From assembly GCF_002836515.1 (NCBI RefSeq), contig NZ_PJBC01000058.1, positions 62,001 to 126,000 of the forward strand: a stretch of DNA of 64,000 nt, written 5' to 3'. Numbering within the stretch: the first letter of the stretch is position 1; each line of letters starts with the position of its first letter. The position numbers and the translations under genes are program-made. Under the pieces are notes generated by a model. The model did no database searches. It was not told the DNA's origin and saw nothing but the letters and a program-made list of their open reading frames with translations. Source of the DNA: Pseudomonas sp. Choline-02u-1. Lineage in GTDB: Bacteria > Pseudomonadota > Gammaproteobacteria > Pseudomonadales > Pseudomonadaceae. Positions 1 through 7,979 of the stretch are shown piece by piece.

Positions 1-381
1 CCATGGCGTTATCAATTGCTGGCCAGTCACCTGACCTGCCTGAGCCAGGCCCAGGCCGTGTGTGACCGGATCAAAAACACGCCATTGCCGTTTCCTTATA
101 CCCTGCTGCTGCACCGCACCATCTACCTGTTCTGCCTGCTGCTGCCCTTCGCCATGGCGCAATCGCTGGGTTGGTTGACGCCGCTGTTCACGGCAATTGT
201 CAGCTACACCTTCTTCGGCTTCGACGCGATTGCCGATGAACTCGAAGACCCGTTCGGGCGCGATGAAAACGATCTGCCGACCGACGCGCTGGTGCGTACG
301 CTGGAGCGCGACGTGTTGCACGAACTCGACGTTTCGCCGTTACCGCCCGCGCCGCAACCGGACGATTACGTGCTGCGCTGA
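1..381 (+). CDS. Bestrophin-family membrane protein, C-terminal part (5' end outside window)
   Basis: The reading frame is open from the first base, so the gene begins upstream of the window; the TTG at 16 is not a credible start. The visible 126 residues contain two hydrophobic segments (a stretch reading PYTLLLHRTIYLFCLLLPFA, then the WLTPLFTAIVSYTFFGFDAIA region) followed by an acidic tail with the ELEDPFG motif. This combination (helix pair, FFGFDAIADELEDPFG) is typical of the C-terminus of the bacterial bestrophin/YneE family, which are inner-membrane anion or cation channels. The substrate cannot be told from this fragment. Confidence 0.75.
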   Translation, partial: PWRYQLLASHLTCLSQAQAVCDRIKNTPLPFPYTLLLHRTIYLFCLLLPFAMAQSLGWLTPLFTAIVSYTFFGFDAIADELEDPFGRDENDLPTDALVRTLERDVLHELDVSPLPPAPQPDDYVLR

Positions 382-806
382 ATAACGCGGGAAACCGCCA
401 TCGGCGAATCTCCCGTTTACATGCGCGCAAATTCCCCCTTACTATCCGGGCACACCGGTCGCCGGGCCCACCCTGCCGCCGACGCTTTCCGCCAACGGAA
501 ACACGCGTTATGAGTACGTCACCACAACAACCCCAAAGGTTGCACGTCTCTGCTGTACGCGCCCACTGCATACGGGGCCGCGTATGAACCGCATCGTCAA
601 TCTGCCCATGGCCCTGCGCCGTTCCAAGCTGCGTCACTCTGCACGCCCGCCGGATATCGCCGTTCCTGCCTGATCGCGCGAACTGAAACCCGCGACAGTC
701 AATTTCTCTTTCCCTGATATCCCTGCCGGGACACGTGCGCTTTTTTTGTCGCGTCGTGTCCGGCCGAATCTGCGCGCCTGTGCGGCGCCATCGTGAGTGA
801 TTTGCC
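382..806. other. Intergenic region with no convincing gene
   Basis: This 425-base gap separates the bestrophin gene from the first glutamine synthetase-like gene. Short ATG frames exist at 510 (25 codons) and 584 (29 codons), but neither has a clear ribosome binding site, hydrophobic pattern or recognisable motif. I see no strong terminator or REP element. It probably holds the promoter of the downstream gene. Confidence 0.4.
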
Positions 807-2171
807 ATGAAATTCGCAGCCATCGAAGACGCCCGCCTGTTCCTTGAACAGAACCCCGATATCGACATGATCGAGTTGTTCATCCTCGACGCCAACGGCG
901 TGCCGCGCGGCAAGCTGTTGCACCGTGAAGAACTGCTCGCCGTGTATGAAAGCGGCCGACCGCTGCCGAGCACGATCCTCGGTTTGACCGTACAAGGCGA
1001 AGACGTCGAGAACTCCGGTCTGGTCTGGGACGTCGGCGACATCGACTGCCGCGCCTATCCGCTGCAAGGCAGTCTGGTGCGCCTGCCGTGGCGGCAGATT
1101 CCGACGGCCGCGGTGCAGGTCAGCATGCACCCGACCGAGGGCATGCCGGCGAGCATCGCTGACCCGCGTCACCTGCTGATCAAAGTCATTGACGGGCTCA
1201 AGGCCGAGGGTTACCACCCGATCATGGCCTGCGAGCTGGAGTTCTATCTGCTCGACGCCAAACGTGATCACAACGGCCGCCCGCAACCGGCGCGGGACGC
1301 TGATGGCGGTCGACCGCGACACACGCAAGTCTACGGTTTGCGCGAGCTGGAGCAGATCGAACCGTTCCTCGCCGACCTTTACAGCGCCTGCAAGCTGCAT
1401 GGCATTCCGGCGCGTACGGCAATCTCCGAATACGCGCCGGGGCAGGTGGAAATCACTCTCGAGCACGGCGACGCGCTGGCGGCGATGGACCAGGCCGTGC
1501 GCTATAAACGTCTGGTCAAAGGCGTGGCGCACAAGCACGGCATGCAAGCCACATTCATGGCCAAGCCGTTCGATGATCTGGCCGGTACGGGCATGCACAT
1601 GCACGTCAGCCTCGCCGATGCCGAGGGTTGTAATCTGTTCGCTTCCGAGGACCCGGCCGGCACGCCGCTGTTGCGCACGGCGATTGGCGGCATGCTCGCA
1701 TCCTTGCTCGATTCGCTGCTGCTGTTCTGCCCCAACGCCAACTCTTATCGACGCTTCCAGGCCAACAGCTACGCGCCGCTGGCGCCGACCTGGGGTGTCG
1801 ACAACCGCACGGTCAGCCTGCGCGTGCCGGGCGGCCCGGCCCCTACGCGACACATCGAACATCGTATTTGCGGCGCCGACGCCAACCCTTATCTGGCGGC
1901 AGCGGCGATTCTTGCCGGGATACATCGCGGCATTCGTGAGGAGCTGGATCCGGGCGCGCCGGTCGAGGGCAATGGTTACGCTCAGGCAAAAGAATTGTTG
2001 CCGACCGATTGGCTGACGTCGCTACAAGCGCTGGAAAATTCACAGTGGGCACGGGACGCGTTGGGGCAGGAATTCCTTGGGGTGTATCTGGCGGTGAAGC
2101 GTGCCGAGTATCGGCAGTTCATGGCTGAAGTGGGTGAGCAGGATTGGCGCTGGTACCTGACCGAGGCTTAA
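807..2171 (+). CDS. puuA: Gamma-glutamylpolyamine synthetase, glutamine synthetase family (PuuA/PauA type)
   Basis: This 454-residue protein is a type I glutamine synthetase-fold ligase. It shows the N-terminal beta-grasp part (MIELFILDANGVPRGK), the ATP/metal-binding ELEFYL motif near residue 150, and the catalytic-domain blocks MHMHVSL and NANSYRRF. The length matches PuuA/PauA rather than true GlnA (about 469), and the adenylylation-loop tyrosine motif of GlnA is not seen. PuuA enzymes join glutamate to an amine such as putrescine using ATP, the first step of the gamma-glutamylated polyamine route in the cytoplasm. The next gene is a PuuB-type oxidase, which supports the assignment. A paralogue sits at 12768-14144. 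The exact amine substrate is inferred only. Confidence 0.85.
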   Translation: MKFAAIEDARLFLEQNPDIDMIELFILDANGVPRGKLLHREELLAVYESGRPLPSTILGLTVQGEDVENSGLVWDVGDIDCRAYPLQGSLVRLPWRQIPTAAVQVSMHPTEGMPASIADPRHLLIKVIDGLKAEGYHPIMACELEFYLLDAKRDHNGRPQPARDADGGRPRHTQVYGLRELEQIEPFLADLYSACKLHGIPARTAISEYAPGQVEITLEHGDALAAMDQAVRYKRLVKGVAHKHGMQATFMAKPFDDLAGTGMHMHVSLADAEGCNLFASEDPAGTPLLRTAIGGMLASLLDSLLLFCPNANSYRRFQANSYAPLAPTWGVDNRTVSLRVPGGPAPTRHIEHRICGADANPYLAAAAILAGIHRGIREELDPGAPVEGNGYAQAKELLPTDWLTSLQALENSQWARDALGQEFLGVYLAVKRAEYRQFMAEVGEQDWRWYLTEA

Positions 2172-2188
2172 CGATCAGACACCGAACC

Positions 2189-2278
2189 TGTGCGAGCGTG
2201 CTCGCTCGCGAAGCGTGGTCACATTCAACATCTTGGGTGACTGACATACCGCTTTCGCGAGCAAGCCCGCTCCCACAG
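2189..2278. repeat. REP pair (REPIN) between puuA and puuB
   Basis: A left arm close to TGCGAGCGTGCTCGCTCGCGA and a right arm TTTCGCGAGCAAGCCCGCTCCCACA face each other about 50 bases apart, the usual layout of Pseudomonas REP doublets. The left arm has diverged from the consensus. It lies between two co-directional genes of the same pathway. Confidence 0.85.
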
Positions 2279-2289
2279 GGGATTGCATT

Positions 2290-3603
2290 ATGACTTACGA
2301 ATTTTATGTGGATCCTGACATGACCATTCGCTGCAATTCCTATTACACCGCCACCCTCAATCAGGACACCGACTACCCGCCCCTGCAGGGCCGGCACAAG
2401 GTCGATGTGGTGATCATCGGCGGCGGCTTCACCGGCGTTGCCACCGCTGTCGAGCTGGCGGAAAAAGGCCTGAAAGTCGCCATTGTCGAAAGCCACAAAA
2501 TTGGCTGGGGCGCCACCGGGCGCAATGGCGGGCAAGTGACTGGCAGCCTCTCCGGCGACGGTGCAATGCGCAAACAGATGCGCGCAAAACTGGGCGATGA
2601 CGTGGATGATTTCATCTGGCACCTGCGCTGGCGCGGGCATGAAATCATCCGCCAGCGCGTCGAAAAATATGCGATCCAGTGCGACCTCAAACACGGCCAT
2701 TTGCACGCGGCATACAAGCCGAGCCACATGGTGGATCTGCGCAAGGATTACGACGAAGCCGTGCGCCGCGGTCTGGGTGATGAAGTAAGTCTGCTTGACC
2801 GCAACCAGGTTCGCGACTTACTGCAAAGCGAGCTCTATCACGGCGCAATCAAGAACACCCGCAACCTGCACCTGCATCCGCTCAACCTGTGCATTGGCGA
2901 AGCACGCGCAGCCGAAAGTCTGGGCGGGCTGATCTTCGAGAACAGCGAAGTGCTGGAGATCATTCACGGCGACAACCCCGGCGTGCGCACCGCCCACGGC
3001 CGGATCGACGCCAGTCAGGTGATGCTCGCCGGCGATGTCTATCACAAGCTCGAACCGGGTCAGCTCAAGGGCAAGATTTTCCCGGCCATGGGCGGCATCG
3101 TCACTACCGCGCCGCTGGGTGATCTGGCGAAACAGATCAACCCCGAAGATCTTGCGGTGTACGACTGCCGCTTCGTCCTCGATTACTACCGGCTCACTGC
3201 CGACGGCCGTTTGCTGTTCGGCGGCGGCGCCAACTACAGCGGCAAGGATTCCCGGGACATTGCTGCGGAGCTGCGACCGTGTATCGAGCGCACCTTCCCG
3301 GCGCTCAAAGGCGTGCCAATCGATTACCAATGGAGCTGCGCCATGGGCATCGTCATCAACCGCATCCCGCAACTGGGCAAGCTCTCGGACAACGTCTGGT
3401 ATTGCCAGGGCTACTCGGGGCACGGCATCGCCACCACGCACATCATGGGCGAAATCATGAGCCGGGCGATCACCGGGCAGATGGAACAGTTCGACACATT
3501 CGCCGCGTGCCAGCACATTCGCGTCCCCATGGGCGACCTGCTCGGCAACCCATTACTGGCAGCGGGAATGTGGTATTACCAGATGCTTGAGCGGTTGCGC
3601 TGA
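2290..3603 (+). CDS. puuB: Gamma-glutamylputrescine oxidase-type FAD oxidoreductase (PuuB/PauB), copy 1
   Basis: This is a 437-residue DAO-family flavoprotein with a Rossmann dinucleotide motif (VVIIGGGFTG, residues 40-49), the WGATGRNGG motif that follows it in this family, and the C-terminal QGYSGHG block that closes the FAD site. PuuB enzymes oxidise gamma-glutamylputrescine to gamma-glutamyl-aminobutyraldehyde, releasing ammonia and hydrogen peroxide. The start is uncertain: an in-frame ATG at 2320 would give MTIRCNSYY, which aligns better with the other copy (MKQQHVNSYY) than the longer start used here, and neither ATG has a strong ribosome binding site. It follows puuA directly, apart from a REP pair. 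Confidence 0.85.
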   Translation: MTYEFYVDPDMTIRCNSYYTATLNQDTDYPPLQGRHKVDVVIIGGGFTGVATAVELAEKGLKVAIVESHKIGWGATGRNGGQVTGSLSGDGAMRKQMRAKLGDDVDDFIWHLRWRGHEIIRQRVEKYAIQCDLKHGHLHAAYKPSHMVDLRKDYDEAVRRGLGDEVSLLDRNQVRDLLQSELYHGAIKNTRNLHLHPLNLCIGEARAAESLGGLIFENSEVLEIIHGDNPGVRTAHGRIDASQVMLAGDVYHKLEPGQLKGKIFPAMGGIVTTAPLGDLAKQINPEDLAVYDCRFVLDYYRLTADGRLLFGGGANYSGKDSRDIAAELRPCIERTFPALKGVPIDYQWSCAMGIVINRIPQLGKLSDNVWYCQGYSGHGIATTHIMGEIMSRAITGQMEQFDTFAACQHIRVPMGDLLGNPLLAAGMWYYQMLERLR

Positions 3604-3610
3604 TCCAAAC

Positions 3611-3690
3611 TGTAGGAGCTGCCGAAGGCTGCGATCTTTTGATCTTGTTTTAAAAAAATCAAAAGATCGCAGCCTTCGGCAGCTCCTACA
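3611..3690. repeat. Long hairpin repeat, GTAGGAGCTGCCGAAGGCTGCGATC family, intact copy
   Basis: The two arms, TGTAGGAGCTGCCGAAGGCT and its reverse complement, extend through GCGATCTTTTGAT to give an almost perfect stem of about 34 bases around an AT-rich loop. It lies just after puuB and before the convergent deoR-type gene, so it may act as a bidirectional transcription stop. Related copies are at 4982, 12665, 18476, 30871 (half) and 47079 (decayed). Confidence 0.9.
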
Positions 3691-3715
3691 GGGCCATGTT
3701 TTCACTGCAGCTTAC

Positions 3716-3741
3716 ATGTGGGAGCGGGCTTGCTCGCGACC
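3716..3741. repeat. Single REP element
   Basis: A TGTGGGAGCGGGCTTGCTCG core appears here without an opposing partner. It follows the hairpin repeat in the same convergent gap. Confidence 0.75.
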
Positions 3742-3767
3742 GGGCCCTCACATCCACCCCAAATAAT

Positions 3768-4553
3768 TCAATCCGGCAACTGCTCCACCACAATCCCCAA
3801 CCGCCGATAATCCTCCACACTCCCCGACCCCGGATGCCGCTCGGTAATCAACGTATGCAGGCGCGTACACGGCGCCACTACAAATGGCTCCACCGCCCCC
3901 AACTTGTCCGCCGTGGTCACCGCAATCACCCGCGCTGCACTGTCGAGCATCGCCTGCTTGATCGGCACTTCATCGAAATGCAGCGAGGTGATGCCGACCT
4001 CGGGATGAATCGCACAGACCCCGGTAATCGCCAGATCCGCCTTGATTCCCGCCAGCAATCGCAGCGCTTCCTGACCACTCGCCGACATCGAATGCGGATT
4101 CAATTCACCGCCCGCCAGGATCACTTTCACACCCTTGTATTCGGATAAGGCAATCGCCGTCAGCGGTGAAGCGGTCACGGCGGTGATGCGGACATTGGCG
4201 GGTAAGGCGCGCGCCACCTGCAACGTGGTCGAGCCGGAATCGAACAGCACAATCTGCCCGTCCTCGACGTGCTGCGCCGCCAACTGCGCCAGGCGCACTT
4301 TGACCTCGTCGGTCTCATCCAGGCGGGTGAAGTAATCCTTGCCGGAGTCCTTCGGTCGCGGCAGCGCGCCGCCATGCACGCGCTGCACCAGGCCGGCGCT
4401 GTCCAGCTCGGCGAGGTCACGGCGGATGGTGTCTTCGGAGACTGCGAAATGCTGGCTCAGCTCGGAGGCCATGACCTTGCCGTCACGCTCAAGAAGCAAA
4501 AGGATTTTCTGCCGACGCAGGGACGGCAGTTCAGCGATGGAGTGGTCGTGCAT
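3768..4553 (-). CDS. DeoR/GlpR-family transcriptional regulator
   Basis: The 261-residue product has an N-terminal winged helix-turn-helix (about residues 12-62, with the family signature SEDTIRRDLAELDSAGLVQR) and a C-terminal DeoRC sensor domain with the phosphosugar-binding LFDSGSTT block and the later ITGVCAIHPEVGIT segment. DeoR proteins normally repress sugar, polyol or nucleoside catabolic genes and respond to a phosphorylated intermediate. No such operon is adjacent, so its target cannot be named. It is convergent with puuB and transcribed away from the small genes at 4.7-4.9 kb. The ATG start gives the expected N-terminus for the family. Confidence 0.88.
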   Translation of the reverse strand: MHDHSIAELPSLRRQKILLLLERDGKVMASELSQHFAVSEDTIRRDLAELDSAGLVQRVHGGALPRPKDSGKDYFTRLDETDEVKVRLAQLAAQHVEDGQIVLFDSGSTTLQVARALPANVRITAVTASPLTAIALSEYKGVKVILAGGELNPHSMSASGQEALRLLAGIKADLAITGVCAIHPEVGITSLHFDEVPIKQAMLDSAARVIAVTTADKLGAVEPFVVAPCTRLHTLITERHPGSGSVEDYRRLGIVVEQLPD

Positions 4554-4732
4554 GGTTGCGCCTGTTTGTGCTTGTAGTTGCAGGTTTCAGCGAGACTAGC
4601 CAAAGCACCGGGCAAATACAAACGCAGCGGCTATCAATGCTTTCGATCATTGGAATCAACACGGCGAATTTTTTCTTTGCGCTGCGCCTGTTCACAATGG
4701 CCCCACTCTCAAAAGCTCAGGATGACCAGCCC

Positions 4733-4801
4733 ATGAATCTCAATTTCGCCTTCGCCTGCATGATCGTCGTCTCGTTCGCGATTGCCCTGGGCCACGCCTG
4801 A
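4733..4801 (+). CDS. Possible 22-residue hydrophobic peptide
   Basis: An ATG preceded by CAGGATGA opens a 22-codon frame (MNLNFAFACMIVVSFAIALG then HA) that is almost wholly hydrophobic and could be a single membrane helix. It is in the gap upstream of the deoR-type gene. Nothing but the hydrophobic pattern and a modest ribosome binding site supports it. Confidence 0.25.
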   Translation: MNLNFAFACMIVVSFAIALGHA

Positions 4802-4808
4802 ACATGCA

Positions 4809-4940
4809 TCAAACCGAGGCGAGCAATTGCTCACGCAACCATCTTTGCGCCGGATCCCGGTGCACGCGCTCAGTCCCCCTGGGTGAGGGGGACAGCGCGC
4901 CAAAACCAGCCGCAAACAACAAGCACACAATGGATTTCAT
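4809..4940 (-). CDS. Small hypothetical protein with signal-like N-terminus
   Basis: This 43-codon minus-strand frame starts with MKSIVCLLFAAGFGAL, which resembles an export signal, and ends with a short charged tail (REQLLASV). Upstream of the ATG is CAGGAAGGCGAACT, a strong ribosome binding site at good spacing. It is too short for ordinary gene calling and I recognise no family. It overlaps no other supported gene and is read in the same direction as the deoR-type gene. Confidence 0.4.
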   Translation of the reverse strand: MKSIVCLLFAAGFGALSPSPRGTERVHRDPAQRWLREQLLASV

Positions 4941-4981
4941 AGTTCGCCTTCCTGGCTATCCAACTGACTACAGCGTCCACA

Positions 4982-5066
4982 TGTAGGAGCTGCCGAAGGC
5001 TGCGATCTTTGCTCTTGATCTTGCAAAAACAACATCAAAAGATCGCAGCCTTCGGCAGCTCCTACA
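4982..5066. repeat. Long hairpin repeat, GTAGGAGCTGCCGAAGGCTGCGATC family, intact copy
   Basis: The arms TGTAGGAGCTGCCGAAGGCT and AGCCTTCGGCAGCTCCTACA face each other around a loop containing CTCTTGATCTTGCAAAAACAA. It sits immediately downstream of the minus-strand HD hydrolase gene, where it could stop transcription. Confidence 0.9.
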
Positions 5067-5079
5067 GGGGGTTGCATTC

Positions 5080-5502
5080 CTAAGCGCGAAGCCGTGCAAT
5101 CGCCCGCCGATATTTCTCGATCCGCTCCAGATCCTCCCAACTCGGCGAGGCAATCCGTGAGATATCGCTGTTCTCTTCCAGATCCGCCAGTTTCACCACG
5201 CGCCCGATCGGGTTCTGCGCGGCGCGGTCGACGAAATCCTCGTAAGACTCACCGGGCAATTTCGTCACAGCTGCAATCGCGGTCAGCACCTCCTCGCTGA
5301 ATCCTTCGCGGCGTAAATCATCAAGACTGACGCCGCAATCCTCGACCACGTCGTGCAGCACAGCGACGATGCGCTCTTCCAGCGTATGCATGCGCAACAT
5401 GACTTTCAGCGGATGAAGAATGTACGGCGCGCCGCCCTTGTCCACCTGCCCCGTGTGGGCCGTAGCGGCAATGGCGATGGCGCGTTCGAGGGATTGGGCC
5501 AT
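5080..5502 (-). CDS. Small HD-domain phosphohydrolase, SpoT/Mesh1-like (candidate small alarmone hydrolase)
   Basis: The 140-residue protein consists of a single HD domain. It shows H30 in ILHPLKV, the paired H50-D51 in AVLHDVVED with the following E-D, and a KLADLEEN segment at the position of the KLADKLxN motif of RelA/SpoT and Mesh1 hydrolases. That set of motifs points to manganese-dependent hydrolysis of (p)ppGpp or a related nucleotide, but substrate is inferred. No synthetase domain is present. It stands alone between a repeat and a divergent small secreted protein gene; no partner gene is evident. Confidence 0.75.
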   Translation of the reverse strand: MAQSLERAIAIAATAHTGQVDKGGAPYILHPLKVMLRMHTLEERIVAVLHDVVEDCGVSLDDLRREGFSEEVLTAIAAVTKLPGESYEDFVDRAAQNPIGRVVKLADLEENSDISRIASPSWEDLERIEKYRRAIARLRA

Positions 5503-5661
5503 GGGAATCGAATCCTGCGCTGAATGTTTCTGATTGTTGCGCAGTGTAAGCGAAGAACGCGCAGCGCAAAGCCGATTGAACCTTGCCCGCCCTCGCCGCC
5601 TCGAAACCAGACAAGCGCCAAATCATCGATCGGACGCGGCGCCATTGGAGAGGAATTGCCG

Positions 5662-6093
5662 ATGAAAACCCGACTGCTGCTTCTGATCGCCACATTCGCC
5701 ATCATCCCCACCTGCGTCATGGCCGAAGGCTGCGACGTGCACACCCGCTCCTCAAGCGCCTCGGTGCCGGCGGTGGAAACCCACAGCTGCTACGAATACG
5801 AAGGCATGCCCGTCGATTCCATCAACTGGTCATGCAGCAACGAAACCAAGGACACCCTCAACGCCACCAAGAAAAAAGTTGATCGCTGCGACGATCACTA
5901 CCAGGCCACCTGCAGCGCCCGCCTGACCCAGGAATCCCTGGCCAACCCGCACTCGACCAGCAAAGACAAAAGCGCCAAACCCTTGAACATGCCTGATAAC
6001 GCCAAAGTCACCACGTATTACTACGACGGTGAACATCTGGCTCAGGCGAAAATTGATTGTGAGAACAGTGGGGGCAACTGGAAGGCGAAATAG
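5662..6093 (+). CDS. Hypothetical secreted cysteine-containing protein
   Basis: This 143-residue protein begins with a typical signal peptide (MKTRLLLLIATFAIIPTCVMA, cleavage likely after AMA/VMA) and continues as a hydrophilic domain with six cysteines (EGC, HSC, WSC, DRC, ATC, IDC), enough for three disulfides in the periplasm. The chosen ATG follows GGAGAGGAATTGCC, a good ribosome binding site; longer upstream starts would bury the signal sequence. I do not recognise a named family. It is divergent from the HD hydrolase and convergent with the next small gene. Confidence 0.7.
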   Translation: MKTRLLLLIATFAIIPTCVMAEGCDVHTRSSSASVPAVETHSCYEYEGMPVDSINWSCSNETKDTLNATKKKVDRCDDHYQATCSARLTQESLANPHSTSKDKSAKPLNMPDNAKVTTYYYDGEHLAQAKIDCENSGGNWKAK

Positions 6094-6119
6094 CGCCTGT
6101 TATCGGTTGATCTGTTGCA

Positions 6120-6142
6120 GAGCCCGGCGCGATGCCGGGCTT
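6120..6142. terminator. GC-rich stem-loop between convergent small genes
   Basis: GCCCGGC and GCCGGGC pair around GCGAT between the convergent genes ending at 6093 and 6162. The T-run is poor (TTGCT), so it would be a weak intrinsic terminator. Confidence 0.45.
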
Positions 6143-6161
6143 GCTGCATCCGCAAACAGCC

Positions 6162-6443
6162 TCAACCTTTACCAGCACCGCTGCTGGTGCCGCTGTCATT
6201 CGATTGCTTCGAGCCGCTGGGCTTGGAACCTGAAGGCGTTGAGCCGTCATTGTTGGTGGTGTTGCCCTGAGTGCCTTTGGGCACGGTGCCGTTGGAGTGA
6301 ATGTCTTCCGGCGCACTCGGGTTGGCTTGGCTATTGCCGTCGTTAGCGGTGGGTGCCGGGGTGTCGCTGGCGGCTGTTGCGTAGAACGAGGTGGCGGATA
6401 ACAGCGTGGCCAGGGTCAGTGCTGCGAGGTTGGATTTGCGCAT
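6162..6443 (-). CDS. Small secreted low-complexity protein
   Basis: From the ATG at 6443, preceded by AAAGGAACCGCCAAC, the frame gives 93 residues: a signal peptide (MRKSNLAALTLATLLSATSF then YATAA) followed by a polar Ser/Gly/Asn/Thr-rich tail with a GSKPSGSK repeat. Such small exported, probably unstructured proteins are common in Pseudomonas and have no assigned role. A longer frame to 6497 exists, but its N-terminus lacks a ribosome binding site and would mask the signal. Confidence 0.65.
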   Translation of the reverse strand: MRKSNLAALTLATLLSATSFYATAASDTPAPTANDGNSQANPSAPEDIHSNGTVPKGTQGNTTNNDGSTPSGSKPSGSKQSNDSGTSSGAGKG

Positions 6444-6579
6444 GTTGGCGGTTCCTTTGCGAGGGTCAGGTACGCATTGGAAACAGGTGCGCAGCAAAAA
6501 TGCGGGGCGGCTGACGAATGGTTATCGCCCAACAGGCTCGTGCGATTTCGAGGTCCGCAACTGCATAGGAAAACATCCA

Positions 6580-6600
6580 TGTGGCGAGAGGGCTTGCTCC
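6580..6600. repeat. Degenerate half REP
   Basis: TGTGGCGAGAGGGCTTGCTCC resembles one arm of a Pseudomonas REP of the GGGAGCTTGCTCCC kind. No opposing arm is seen nearby. Confidence 0.5.
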
Positions 6601-6789
6601 ACCGGACTGTGAAGCGACCTTAAACCGACCTCACCATCGTGGGCACTCAGAACTTTCACTTCCTGACGTCCGCCGCCCTTGTAAGACTTATCTGAGATCG
6701 GTGAACACCGAAACTTTGCCTCTCGGCACTGGCTTAAATTGACGGTTACTCTGCGAGCAAGACTAACCTTTAAACAAGGCAGCGCATCC

Positions 6790-7290
6790 ATGGCCAATCA
6801 CAGCTACATGAGTATCACTGGAGATCGACAAGGCCTGGTCTCCGCCGGATGCTCCGACACTAACTCCATCGGCAACAAGTGCCAACTGGGCCACCTTGAC
6901 GAGATAATGGTACTGGCCTATTCCCACAACATGACCACCGGCAATAACGGCGGCGTCACTGCAGATCGTGGCCAACACTTGCCAATCATGATCACCAAGA
7001 ACATCGACAAATCCTCACCACTGCTCTTCGCCGCACTTCATGAGCGAGAAGTGCTGGACTGCACCATCGTCTTCTACCGAACCTCCCCCGCTGGCACACA
7101 GGACAAGTACTTCAAAATCCACATAACCGGCGCAAAAATTGCCCACATCAACCTCCAGGTTCCCCACGCCATTCATTTGAATGACGCACAGCCCCAAGAA
7201 TTGGTGTCCTTCACCTATCGCGAAATCAGTTGGACGCACCTCCAGGCGGGCACGTGCGGTTTCAGCACTTGGGGAAATGACGGTGAATGA
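6790..7290 (+). CDS. hcp: Hcp-family type VI secretion tube/effector carrier protein (orphan)
   Basis: This 166-residue protein has the family opening (MANHSYMSITGDRQGLVSAG), the central HLPIMITKNIDKSSPLL segment and the C-terminal SFTYREISWTH strand of Hcp proteins, which stack as hexameric rings to form the inner tube of the type VI apparatus and can carry small effectors in their lumen. The ATG follows AACAAGGCAGCG. No tss/vgrG genes are in the window, so it is an orphan copy that would depend on an apparatus elsewhere. Its stop overlaps the start of the next gene by 14 bases, implying translational coupling and making that gene its likely cargo. Confidence 0.9.
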   Translation: MANHSYMSITGDRQGLVSAGCSDTNSIGNKCQLGHLDEIMVLAYSHNMTTGNNGGVTADRGQHLPIMITKNIDKSSPLLFAALHEREVLDCTIVFYRTSPAGTQDKYFKIHITGAKIAHINLQVPHAIHLNDAQPQELVSFTYREISWTHLQAGTCGFSTWGNDGE

Positions 7291-7978
7291 GGATTTGTGC
7301 GACATCAACGATGTTACCCGAGCAGCTGCCGATCTGGTCGCATTCGGCTGTCAGATTGGCGCGACTCAACTGTATGACAGTTTCAATCAGCTTCGATTTA
7401 ACGAGGTCGTTTCGTCTTATGCGAATGAGATTATTCGAGCTGTTGATGAAGGCGTTATCAGCGCCAAGCAAGGGTTGCAGGAGCTTAGGGAGGAACATAC
7501 TGAGTTACTGAACAAGGTATCGTTCTATGCTCAAAACGGTGTAGGTGTTGCTGCGGGGATGATGCAATTGCAGATAGGTGCCATACAATTCTCCAGCAAA
7601 AGTCCGCGAGGTGTATTTGCAGGAGCACTCTTTTCAGCGCACGGCATCAACAATATTCATGAAGGGGTAGTAAATATCTACAACGGCCCTGATGCTCAAA
7701 GCACAGTGGGTCCGATGCGTAGATTCTATCAATCCATGGCAAACGAAATACATATAGGAAACACTGCTTACTACAGCGTAGACTTAATTCTTTCCGGGTT
7801 TGGCATGCTGCAGCACGTGCGAAAACCAGGCTCAAAGGAGTTATTCAATCACGACCCTATTAATTATGAACGAGCTTACAACCAAACGGGGAACCTGGCT
7901 TTGACACTCGAACTTCTGACCGACAGCATTACGGTAAAAAACATAAACAAAGAAATAGTATTTCGACAGGACAATTAA
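7277..7978 (+). CDS. Putative Hcp-linked type VI effector (resembles DUF4225 family)
   Basis: The 233-residue frame from ATG 7277 overlaps the hcp stop; an alternative ATG at 7181 lies inside hcp and is less likely. The N-terminal 80 residues are helical and charged. Residues 88-135 are glycine-rich and hydrophobic (GVGVAAGMMQLQIGAIQF, then GVFAGALFSAHGINNIHEG), and residues 163-178 form another hydrophobic patch. The HGINNIHEG block recalls, from memory, the DUF4225 proteins found after hcp in Pseudomonas. No nuclease, lipase or amidase motif is seen; membrane damage is one possibility. Base composition is clearly AT-richer than the surroundings, suggesting transfer. Confidence 0.6.
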   Translation: MTVNEDLCDINDVTRAAADLVAFGCQIGATQLYDSFNQLRFNEVVSSYANEIIRAVDEGVISAKQGLQELREEHTELLNKVSFYAQNGVGVAAGMMQLQIGAIQFSSKSPRGVFAGALFSAHGINNIHEGVVNIYNGPDAQSTVGPMRRFYQSMANEIHIGNTAYYSVDLILSGFGMLQHVRKPGSKELFNHDPINYERAYNQTGNLALTLELLTDSITVKNINKEIVFRQDN

Positions 7979-7979
7979 C

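Noticed and set aside
510..673. Two short frames (25 and 29 codons) upstream of puuA
   Set aside because: Neither has a ribosome binding site or a sensible product; they are likely chance frames.
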